Both the position numbers and the translations under genes were made by a program. A stretch of DNA of 13,164 nt from Anaerolineales bacterium UBA2029 (GTDB lineage Bacteria; Chloroflexota; Anaerolineae; Aggregatilineales; Aggregatilineaceae): the NCBI GenBank assembly GCA_002332795.1, contig DDBP01000334.1, positions 1-13,164 of the forward strand. Direction: 5' to 3'. Under the pieces are notes generated by a model. The model ran no database searches. It was not told the origin of the DNA and saw nothing but the letters and a program-made list of their open reading frames with translations. Shown here piece by piece: positions 1 to 6,191 of this stretch (positions are counted from its first letter, which is position 1; each line of letters begins with the position of its first letter).

Positions 1-1520
1 TCTTCCATGCGCAGCAGCTTTTCGGCCTCGGTCTCCATCATCTGACTGACGGGGATGCCGGTCCACTGCGCCACTACCTCGGCGATATCGTCGGCGTCCA
101 CCACTTCGTCGAGGGTGTGTTCGCGCTGCCAGCGCTCGACTTCCTGCTCGTATTCCTGCTGCAGTTGCAGCCGCTGCGCCTTGATCATCATGGCCCGCTC
201 GTATTCGGTGTTCAGGCTGGCTTCTTCCTCTTCGGCGGCCAGACGTTCCAGGCGCTTCTTCATCTCCTTGAGTTCTTCGGGCATGGAGTAGAGCGCCACG
301 CGCAGTTTGGACGCGGCCTCGTCCATCAGGTCAATAGCCTTGTCCGGCAGCTTGCGCTCGGTGACGTAGCGATGGCTCAGCCGCGCGGCGGCCACCAGCG
401 CCTCGTCGGAGTAGGTCACTTTGTGGTGCGCCTCGTAGCGGTCGCGCAGGCCGCGCAGCATCTCGATGGTCTCTTCGACCGACGGCTCCTCGACGAAGAC
501 CGGCGCGAAGCGACGATCCAGGGCCGAGTCGCGCTCGATATACTGGCGATATTCGTCGAGCGTGGTCGCGCCGATGCAGTTGAGTTCGCCGCGCGCCAGG
601 GCCGGTTTCATCATGTTGCTGGCGTCCAGCGCACCGGTCGCCGCGCCCGCGCCGACGACCTGATGCAGCTCGTCAATGAAGAGGATGATCTCGCCTTCGG
701 AGCGCTGAATCTCCTCGATGGCGGCCTTCAGGCGCTCTTCGAACTCGCCGCGGAAGCGCGTACCGGCGATCATCGCGCCCAGGTCGAGGCTGATCACCCG
801 CTTGCCCGCCAGAATCTCCGGCACGTCGCCGCTGGCAATCTTCTGCGCCAGCCCTTCGACGATGGCTGTCTTGCCGACGCCCGCCTCGCCGATCAACACC
901 GGGTTGTTCTTGGTGCGGCGGCTGAGAATCTGGATCACGCGCAGGATTTCTTCGTCGCGCCCGATGACGGGATCAAGCTTACCTTCGGCGGCCAGGCGCG
1001 TCAGGTCGCGGCTGTACTTCTCCAGAGTCATGTAACGGTTTTCGGCCTGCGGGTCGGTCACACGCTGACCGGCGCGGATCTCCTTGATCACGTCGTAGAC
1101 GCGCTCTTTGGTGACGCCCGCCTCGGCCAGGATGCGCGCTACCGCGGTGCGCCGCTCGCTGAGGATGGCCAGGAAGAGATGCTCCGTGCTGATGTAATCG
1201 TCCTTCAGGCGGTTGGCCTCTTCGTTGGCCAGGTCTACGACGCGCTTGACGCGCGGCGTGATGAACACCTGACCGGTGCCGCCGCCGTAGATGGCCGCCT
1301 TGGGGCTGGCCCGCAGCACGCGATCCAGCTCTTCGCGGATTTTGTCCTGATCCACGTTCATCTTCTTGAGCACCTGCGGGATCACCCCGTCGGGCTGTTC
1401 CAACAGGGCCAGCAGCATGTGCTCGGTATCTACCTGGTTGTGTCCGTAGCGCTGCAAGATTTCATAGGCGCGGACTGCCGCATCTTGCGCGCGCTCGGTG
1501 AAACGGTCGAAGCGCATCAT
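1..1520 (-). CDS. clpC: ClpC-type AAA+ ATPase (Clp protease ATP-binding subunit), N-terminal part
   Basis: Hsp100/Clp unfoldase. It threads substrate proteins through a hexameric ring using ATP, normally to feed ClpP in the cytoplasm. The frame is open from a double ATG at 1520/1517 to the left edge, giving 506 codons of an expected ~810-820, so the second ATPase domain is outside the window. Seen in the protein: a Clp_N repeat domain at about residues 1-145 (begins MMRFDRFTERAQ, with TEHMLLALL); the first AAA+ module with Walker A GEAGVGKT at 211-218 and Walker B IILFIDE at 278-284; and a short coiled-coil middle segment of about 55 residues (~413-467). The frame then continues with WTGIPVSQMMETEAEKLLRMEE-like sequence. 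ClpB has a middle domain of about 120 residues, so the short one argues for ClpC. A ribosome binding site AAGGAAG lies about 10 bases before the first ATG. No CIRCE operator was recognised upstream. No ClpP is in view, so partnership with ClpP is inferred from family. Confidence 0.93.
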   Translation of the reverse strand, partial: MMRFDRFTERAQDAAVRAYEILQRYGHNQVDTEHMLLALLEQPDGVIPQVLKKMNVDQDKIREELDRVLRASPKAAIYGGGTGQVFITPRVKRVVDLANEEANRLKDDYISTEHLFLAILSERRTAVARILAEAGVTKERVYDVIKEIRAGQRVTDPQAENRYMTLEKYSRDLTRLAAEGKLDPVIGRDEEILRVIQILSRRTKNNPVLIGEAGVGKTAIVEGLAQKIASGDVPEILAGKRVISLDLGAMIAGTRFRGEFEERLKAAIEEIQRSEGEIILFIDELHQVVGAGAATGALDASNMMKPALARGELNCIGATTLDEYRQYIERDSALDRRFAPVFVEEPSVEETIEMLRGLRDRYEAHHKVTYSDEALVAAARLSHRYVTERKLPDKAIDLMDEAASKLRVALYSMPEELKEMKKRLERLAAEEEEASLNTEYERAMMIKAQRLQLQQEYEQEVERWQREHTLDEVVDADDIAEVVAQWTGIPVSQMMETEAEKLLRME

Positions 1521-1922
1521 AGGCTTGTGACTTCCTTGCTCGATCGGTTTGTCGTCAGTGATCCAGCCATCCGGGCAGGCCGGTTTGCGCTGAGCAGAAC
1601 GCCGAAGCTGGCAGGCGGTGCGCTTGTCTGACGAGTAGCGCGTACTCTGGAGAGGGGCCTTGCGTCACCCGGCTCCAGGAGCGCCCAGCCGGTCTGCCCC
1701 CTACTATTGAGTCTACACCGAAAGGCGTGCGCAGGCTATCAGAAACACGTAGGAAGCGGAGCGAAAACGAAGGCAGCGCGCTGCACCCATAGACCATATG
1801 GCACAAAAGTACATAGGCTGTTTGGGCAGATTGCGGTAGGATGGGGCGGGTTCGTTCTCCAGGCAGCGAGGCGCTCGCCAGGGCTGCCTTTGCTGCCGGG
1901 TACCTGTGGGGATGACGCAACT
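1521..1922. other. divergent intergenic region between clpC and the isomerase gene
   Basis: About 400 bases with no gene I can support. It must carry the promoters of both flanking genes, but I found no convincing paired -35/-10 boxes on either strand. A perfect 12-base palindrome, GCAGCGCGCTGC, sits at 1773-1784 and could be a regulator site; by length and composition it could also be chance. Open frames crossing this stretch have no recognisable protein character. Confidence 0.6.
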
Positions 1923-3002
1923 ATGACTTTGTCTTTCGATCTGGACGACCTCGACCGTTTCGCCGCGCTCGACCGCGAGCACATGCTGAGCCACATTGAC
2001 GCTTTCGCCGATCAGCTAGAGGCGGCCTGGCGTGCCGCACAGACTCTGCCCCTGCCCGACACGCACCGCCAACCGCAGCAGATCGCGCTGGCGGGCATGG
2101 GTGGCTCGGCGATCGGCGGCGATCTGCTCGCCGCGCTGATCGGCCCTGTCTCCGCCGTGCCACTGACCGTGCTGCGCGGCTACGATCTGCCCGCCTGGGT
2201 GCAGGGGCCGGAGACGCTGGTCATCGCCAGCAGCTTCTCCGGTAACACGGAAGAAACGCTGGCCGCTGCCGATCAGGCGCTGGGACGCGGGGTGCGCCTG
2301 CTGGCCGTCACCACGGGCGGGCAACTGGCAGCGCACGCCGAGGCGCACGGCTATCCGCTATGGCGCATCGCCTATCAGAGTCAGCCACGGGCGGCGCTCG
2401 GCTGGAGTTTTGGCCTGTTGCTGGGGCTGGCGGCGCGGCTGGAACTGGTGCGCGGGCTGGAAACGGCCCTGGAGGAGACCGTCGGCCTGCTGCGCCAGTA
2501 CACGCCGGTCTATACGGCGAATTCGCCCGCCCCCCAGAACCCGCCGAAGCGCGGCGCGGGGCAGTTGATCGGGCGGCTGCCCGTGTTCTTCGGCGGCGGG
2601 CTGTTCGAGCCGGTCGCGCGACGCTGGAAGTGTCAGATCAACGAGAACGCCAAAGCCTGGGCGCAGTACGAAGGCATGCCCGAAGCCAATCACAACACGG
2701 TCGCGGGCATCGGGTTTCCGGCAGAACACGCCCTGAATGTGGCGGCGGTGTTCATCACCTCGCCGCAGTACGATCATCCGCGCGTGACGCTGCGTCACGA
2801 GCTGACCTTTCAGCTCTGTCTGCAGAACGGCATCATGGCAGACTACTTCCGTCCGGCGGGGCACAGCGCCCTGGCGCAGATGTGTCACGCCATTCAGTAC
2901 GGCGACTACGTCAGCTATTACCTGGCCATGGCCTATGGGGCCGATCCCACTGAGATCGTGCCCATCATGGAATTGAAAGAGCAACTCGCCGCACGAGGGT
3001 GA
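1923..3002 (+). CDS. bifunctional phosphoglucose/phosphomannose isomerase (SIS-domain)
   Basis: Interconverts glucose-6-phosphate and fructose-6-phosphate, and mannose-6-phosphate with fructose-6-phosphate, in the cytoplasm. The 359-residue protein matches the bifunctional PGI/PMI family: GMGGSAIGGDL at 58-68 and SSFSGNTEET at 103-112 are the two phosphate-binding SIS signatures. NENAK (240-244) and PEANHN (253-258) carry the probable catalytic Glu241 and His257. Their spacing of 16 equals that of Glu203/His219 as I remember them in the Pyrobaculum aerophilum enzyme. Lys352 near the C-terminus is the probable third catalytic residue. A Pro-rich stretch at about 198-213 looks like a family-variable loop. 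The frame is open upstream to 1707, but protein similarity begins at the ATG at 1923, which has GGGGA about 10 bases before it. No partner gene is adjacent; it is 305 bases from the serine pair and probably a separate unit. Confidence 0.93.
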   Translation: MTLSFDLDDLDRFAALDREHMLSHIDAFADQLEAAWRAAQTLPLPDTHRQPQQIALAGMGGSAIGGDLLAALIGPVSAVPLTVLRGYDLPAWVQGPETLVIASSFSGNTEETLAAADQALGRGVRLLAVTTGGQLAAHAEAHGYPLWRIAYQSQPRAALGWSFGLLLGLAARLELVRGLETALEETVGLLRQYTPVYTANSPAPQNPPKRGAGQLIGRLPVFFGGGLFEPVARRWKCQINENAKAWAQYEGMPEANHNTVAGIGFPAEHALNVAAVFITSPQYDHPRVTLRHELTFQLCLQNGIMADYFRPAGHSALAQMCHAIQYGDYVSYYLAMAYGADPTEIVPIMELKEQLAARG

Positions 3003-3080
3003 AGTTAGAAGGATAGATGCAGAGTCATGAGTCTGGAGCGGTTGGGGACGCTGGTCTGACCTGGCTACGCAGCAGGTTTG

Positions 3081-3223
3081 AGAGGCCGTTTGAGAAGCCT
3101 TGCTCTGCGGCTTTACCTCACCCCTAAATCCCCTCCACACGCGGAGAGGGGACTTAACCGAATACTTACCCCCTCTCCATGCATGGAGAGGGGGCCAGAG
3201 GGTGAGGTTTTCAAACGGTCTCT
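3081..3223. repeat. nested inverted-repeat element (MITE/REP-like)
   Basis: Outer arms at 3081-3096 (AGAGGCCGTTTGAGAA) and 3208-3223 (TTTTCAAACGGTCTCT) are complementary at 14 of 16 positions. Inside them, ACCTCACCC (3115-3123) pairs perfectly with GGGTGAGGT (3200-3208). Within that lie an imperfect hairpin (CCCTCC at 3131-3136 against GGAGAGGGG at 3143-3151) and a perfect 26-base palindrome at 3169-3194 centred on ATG|CAT. No protein is encoded. The architecture is that of a miniature inverted-repeat element or palindromic intergenic repeat. I see no clear target-site duplication. It lies between the isomerase stop and the aminotransferase start, so in RNA it could also act as a processing or stabilising structure. 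Confidence 0.75.
3169..3194. repeat. perfect 26-base palindrome
   Basis: CCCCCTCTCCATG (3169-3181) is followed directly by its exact reverse complement (3182-3194). As DNA it could form a cruciform; as RNA it gives a hairpin with nearly no loop. There is no T-run after it, so it is not a standard intrinsic terminator. It forms the core of the larger inverted-repeat element. Confidence 0.9.
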
Positions 3224-3236
3224 GAATGGCATCCAG

Positions 3237-3289
3237 ACTCCCAACTCTAAACTCCCGACTCTAAACTCCCAACTCCCGACTCCCAACTC
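3237..3289 (+). repeat. heptanucleotide tandem repeat array (ACTCCCA/ACTCTAA family)
   Basis: Seven full 7-base units and a 4-base partial: ACTCCCA, ACTCTAA, ACTCCCG, ACTCTAA, ACTCCCA, ACTCCCG, ACTCCCA, ACTC. Every unit starts ACTC and only the last three bases vary. It resembles the short tandemly repeated heptamers (STRR) known from cyanobacteria. The array ends 7 bases before the ribosome binding site of the aminotransferase gene, so it would lie in that gene's 5' leader if transcription starts upstream. Confidence 0.88.
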
Positions 3290-3296
3290 ACATTAC

Positions 3297-3303
3297 AAGG
3301 AGG
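3297..3303 (+). promoter_or_regulatory. strong ribosome binding site of the aminotransferase gene
   Basis: AAGGAGG, 4 bases before the ATG at 3308. It fixes the start and suggests efficient translation despite the repeat-rich leader. Confidence 0.85.
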
Positions 3304-3307
3304 AAAC

Positions 3308-4405
3308 ATGTCGCCCAGAAATGACCATCACGTCCGACTGTTCATCCCTGGCCCGGTCGAAGTGCGCCCGGAGATTCTCGACGCTCAGGCGGAGTGGATG
3401 ATCGGTCACCGGTCGAGTGACTTCGCCGCACTCTACGCGCGGATGCAGCCCAAGCTGCAGCAGACTTTCTACACGCAGCATCCGGTCTATCTCTATACCT
3501 CGTCCGGCACGGGTGTGTGGGAGTCGGCGTCGCGTTGCGCCGTGCGCGACGAAGCGCGCATCCTGCACCTGACCTGCGGCGCGTTCAGTGAGCGGTGGGC
3601 CGAAGTCAGCGAGTTGAACGGCAAACAGGTAGACGTGATCGCCGTGGAGTGGGGACAGGCGGTCAAGCCAGAGCAACTGGCCGACGCGCTACGCCGCACC
3701 GCCTACGACGCCGTCGCCTGCGTGATGAACGAGACCAGCACCGGCGTGCGCAACCCCGTCGAGGACTATGCCGAGGTGCTCAAGGACTACCCGGAAACAC
3801 TCTTTCTGGTAGATGTGGTCAGCATCTATGCGGGAGCCAAGGTAGATGTGGACGGCTGGGGCATTGATGTCTGCCTGACCAGCACGCAGAAGGCGTTCGC
3901 TCTGCCGCCGGGTATGGCTTTCGCCGCGGTTTCGCCGGCGGTGCTCGAACGCGCCCGGCAGGTCAGGAATCGCGGCTACTACTTCGACGTGCTGGAGATT
4001 GACAAGCATCACCAGAAGAACAACACCCCGGCCACGCCGCCCATCTCGCTGATGTACGCCGCCGATCGTCAACTGGACGACATCCTGGCCGAAGGGCTGG
4101 AGGCGCGCTTCGCCCGGCACGAGCGCATGGCGCAGATGACGCGCGAGTGGGTGAAACGCGCGGGCTTTGCCCTGTTCTCCGAAGAAGGCTATCACTCGCC
4201 CACGGTGACCACGGTCGCCAACACGCGCGAGATTGACATCTCCGCGCTCAACGCCTTTCTGCGCGAGCGAGGGATGGTCATTTCCAACGGCTATGGCAAG
4301 CTGAAGGGCAAGACGTTCCGCATTGCGCATATGGGCGATACACAACCGGAAGACATGGCAGCGCTGTTCGCCGCCATGGACGAATTCCTGACGAGGGTGG
4401 GGTGA
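3308..4405 (+). CDS. class V PLP-dependent aminotransferase, probable phosphoserine/serine-glyoxylate type
   Basis: Fold-type I aminotransferase of 365 residues, cytoplasmic. Seen: N-terminal FIPGPVEVRPE (12-22), the class V opening; a cofactor-phosphate loop SSGTG at 65-69; NETSTGVRNP at 141-150; PLP-ring Asp169 in VDVVS; the Schiff-base Lys195 in TSTQKAFALPPG; and Arg338 in FRIAHMG for the substrate carboxylate. Families with this pattern include alanine/serine-glyoxylate transaminases and the archaeal/Thermotoga-type enzymes that stand in for SerC. The next gene, 3 bases downstream, is 3-phosphoglycerate dehydrogenase. I therefore infer that it turns 3-phosphohydroxypyruvate plus glutamate into phosphoserine. 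Specificity cannot be read from sequence alone, and serine-glyoxylate or alanine-glyoxylate transamination remains possible. It is not the usual SerC subfamily by its motifs. Confidence 0.9.
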   Translation: MSPRNDHHVRLFIPGPVEVRPEILDAQAEWMIGHRSSDFAALYARMQPKLQQTFYTQHPVYLYTSSGTGVWESASRCAVRDEARILHLTCGAFSERWAEVSELNGKQVDVIAVEWGQAVKPEQLADALRRTAYDAVACVMNETSTGVRNPVEDYAEVLKDYPETLFLVDVVSIYAGAKVDVDGWGIDVCLTSTQKAFALPPGMAFAAVSPAVLERARQVRNRGYYFDVLEIDKHHQKNNTPATPPISLMYAADRQLDDILAEGLEARFARHERMAQMTREWVKRAGFALFSEEGYHSPTVTTVANTREIDISALNAFLRERGMVISNGYGKLKGKTFRIAHMGDTQPEDMAALFAAMDEFLTRVG

Positions 4406-4408
4406 GCC

Positions 4409-5386
4409 ATGCGTTACCTGGTGCTTGTGCCCGATAACCTCAACCGCGACGGCCTGGACGTGTTGCGCGCCGTCGAGCAGTTCGAGGTCTACGCGCCCGG
4501 CAAGATGACGCGCGAAGAGACGCTGGCGCGCATTCCCGACGCCCATGCGCTGATCGTGCGCAGCGATACGCGCGTGGACGCTGCCCTGCTGGAGCACGCC
4601 GCCAACCTCAAGGTGGTGGTGCGGGCAGGGGTAGGTGTGGACAACATAGACCTGGCCGCCTGCACCGAGCGCAAGATCGTCGTCATGAACACGCCGGAAG
4701 CCAACACCATCTCCACCGCCGAGCACACCATCGGCCTGATGCTGGCGCTGGCCCGCCATATCCCGCAGGCGGATCGCTCGCTGCGCGAGGGGCGTTGGGA
4801 ACGCAACAAGTTCGTGGGGACGCAGCTTTCCGGCAAGACTCTGGGCATCATCGGCTTCGGGCGGGTGGGACACGCGGTCGCCGAGCGGGCCAAGGCGCTG
4901 GGGATGATGGTGCTGGCCTTCGACCCGTTCGTGCCCGAACGCCTGGCCCGTCGCATGGCCATGCTGACCAGCCTGGAACAGGTGCTGGCCGAAGCGGACG
5001 TGCTCTCGCTGCATGCCGTAACCACGGACGAGACGCGCGGCCTGATTAACAAAGAAACCATCGCCTATATGAAAGACGGCGTGCTGATCGTCAACACGGC
5101 GCGCGGTGCGCTGATCAACAGCGCCGACCTGGCCGAGGCGCTGCGCAGTGGCAAGGTAGCGGGCGCGGCGCTCGATGTCTACGAAGTCGAGCCGCCCCCG
5201 CCGGATCATCCGCTCATTGGCCTGGACAACGTGATCCATACGCCGCACCTGGGGGCCAGCACCTACGAGGCGCAGGTCCAGGTAGGGGTAGAGGCCGCCG
5301 AGGCCGTGCGCAAGGCCCTGCTGGAAGGGCGCTACGACAACGTGCGTAACCGCGAAGTGCTCGACGGGGACGAAAACGGCGACTGA
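4409..5386 (+). CDS. serA: D-3-phosphoglycerate dehydrogenase, short form
   Basis: NAD-dependent oxidation of 3-phosphoglycerate to 3-phosphohydroxypyruvate, the first step of serine biosynthesis. The 325-residue protein is a D-isomer-specific 2-hydroxyacid dehydrogenase. The substrate domain contains RAGVGVDNID (72-81). The Rossmann domain contains GFGRVG (149-154) with Asp172 after the second strand as the NAD-ribose binder. The catalytic set is Arg232 (NTARGALI), Glu261 (YEVEP) and His280 (HTPHLGAS). The protein ends about 40 residues after the catalytic His. It lacks the ACT domain of the ~410-residue E. coli enzyme and the ASB-ACT extension of longer ones, so classical serine feedback binding is not expected. 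The ATG follows the aminotransferase stop by 3 bases, with GGTGGGG before it, so the two are almost certainly co-transcribed. Related hydroxyacid dehydrogenases are possible alternatives, but the partner gene favours SerA. Confidence 0.93.
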   Translation: MRYLVLVPDNLNRDGLDVLRAVEQFEVYAPGKMTREETLARIPDAHALIVRSDTRVDAALLEHAANLKVVVRAGVGVDNIDLAACTERKIVVMNTPEANTISTAEHTIGLMLALARHIPQADRSLREGRWERNKFVGTQLSGKTLGIIGFGRVGHAVAERAKALGMMVLAFDPFVPERLARRMAMLTSLEQVLAEADVLSLHAVTTDETRGLINKETIAYMKDGVLIVNTARGALINSADLAEALRSGKVAGAALDVYEVEPPPPDHPLIGLDNVIHTPHLGASTYEAQVQVGVEAAEAVRKALLEGRYDNVRNREVLDGDENGD

Positions 5387-5418
5387 CGCCCTGAATGCGT
5401 TGCACCGCGAAGACAAAA

Positions 5419-5455
5419 AGGGCACGGAGAAGACCCTGTTATGTCTCCGTGCCCT
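5419..5455. terminator. hairpin between convergent genes, probable bidirectional terminator
   Basis: GGGCACGGAGA (5420-5430) is the exact reverse complement of TCTCCGTGCCC (5444-5454). An extra A-T pair makes a 12-base stem with a 13-base loop. It is preceded by AAAAA (5415-5419) and followed by TCGTTGTTCTTTCT, so each strand has a modest T-rich tail after the stem. It lies between the serA stop and the lipoprotein stop, the expected place for a shared terminator. Confidence 0.75.
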
Positions 5456-5501
5456 CGTTGTTCTTTCTGGTGAACCATCCGGCAGCGGGCGCACAGGCCC
5501 G

Positions 5502-6191
5502 TCAGTCCGCGAGCGAGGCCGCCCGGACGGTCAGGTCGTCGAAGGCGACGCGCACTTCCCCGCCCGCCGTCACACCGGCGATCAGCCCGATCTGCCCGGC
5601 GCGGCGATAGCGGCTGTCTTTGGCCTCGCCCAGGAACTTCCCGTTGACGTAGAGCGCCAGGTAGTCGTCAGCGCACACCGCCCGCAGGGTGTTGAGCGAC
5701 TGCCCCTGCCTGATGACATCCGACTGATGCCACTCCAGGATGAAGTCCAGGCTCTCGCGCGAGAGATCGGCGATGCCATAGTGACCGTCACCGCTGATCA
5801 GCAGCGCATAGCCGCTCCACTGCCCCGCCTCGTCTTGCGCCAGACGGCACAGCACCCCATAGAGATTGTCCTTGTCGGCGCTGAGTTGCTCGGCGCTCAC
5901 TTCGATGATCACATCCTGCGGGGCGTCTGCCCCTGCGCCCCAGGTGAAAGAGGCCGCGCGTCCGGCGCGGTGAAACAGTTCATAACGCCCTTCCAGCACA
6001 ACCAACTGTGAGTCGGGCGTCGCCGCGTCGGGCGGATAGACGCCCTGCTCCCAGGTCTGCGGCGCAGCGAACGATTCGCTGAGGAGCAGGTCGCCAGTGC
6101 GCACGGTGCGCGACGGCCCGTCATCTCCGCAGGCAGCGAGCAGCAGGGCCAGCAGCAAGAGTATGCCGGTCAGAAAGCGAATGCGTCTCAT
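5502..6191 (-). CDS. putative lipoprotein with concanavalin/LamG-like domain
   Basis: A 229-residue exported protein of unknown function. A basic start (MRRIRF) and a Leu-rich core at about 7-19 lead to a lipobox LAAC with Cys21, followed by GDD. This predicts a lipid-anchored protein on the outer face of the membrane. The remainder is rich in beta-strand-like segments: GYALLISGDGHYGI at about 127-140, LALYVNGKFLGEA at 178-190, and a closing GEVRVAFDDLTV at 211-222. This pattern resembles DUF1080/LamG-like jelly-roll domains that bind sugars or act as adhesion modules, but no catalytic residues are evident. Its ATG overlaps the rmuC stop by 4 bases (ATGA), and only a weak ribosome site is present, so translation is probably coupled to rmuC. 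The domain assignment is tentative; lipoprotein status is well supported. Confidence 0.85.
   Translation of the reverse strand: MRRIRFLTGILLLLALLLAACGDDGPSRTVRTGDLLLSESFAAPQTWEQGVYPPDAATPDSQLVVLEGRYELFHRAGRAASFTWGAGADAPQDVIIEVSAEQLSADKDNLYGVLCRLAQDEAGQWSGYALLISGDGHYGIADLSRESLDFILEWHQSDVIRQGQSLNTLRAVCADDYLALYVNGKFLGEAKDSRYRRAGQIGLIAGVTAGGEVRVAFDDLTVRAASLAD

Noticed and set aside
117..1631. A 504-codon plus-strand open frame opposite clpC
   Set aside because: It is antisense to an unmistakable Clp ATPase with intact Walker motifs. The translation is rich in Arg/His/Gln/Val with no family character, typical of the complementary frame of a GC-rich gene.
1521..1760. CIRCE operator or sigma-70 promoter upstream of clpC
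   Set aside because: I looked for TTAGCACTC-N9-GAGTGCTAA and for paired -35/-10 boxes and found none that convince. TAGACT on the minus strand near 1713 lacks a -35 partner.
1555..1920. A 121-codon minus-strand frame in the clpC upstream region
   Set aside because: No ribosome site, no recognisable protein pattern, and it overlaps the region needed for both promoters.
1707..1922. N-terminal extension of the isomerase from 1707
   Set aside because: The frame is open, but those 72 residues do not resemble the family. The ATG at 1923 has a ribosome site and starts the protein at the usual length.
3237..3289. CRISPR-like array
   Set aside because: Units are 7 bases with no spacers, so it is a simple tandem repeat. 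No cas genes are in the window.
3689..5494. A 601-codon minus-strand open frame opposite the aminotransferase and serA
   Set aside because: It runs antisense across two genes with complete catalytic motifs. Its own translation shows no recognisable domain.
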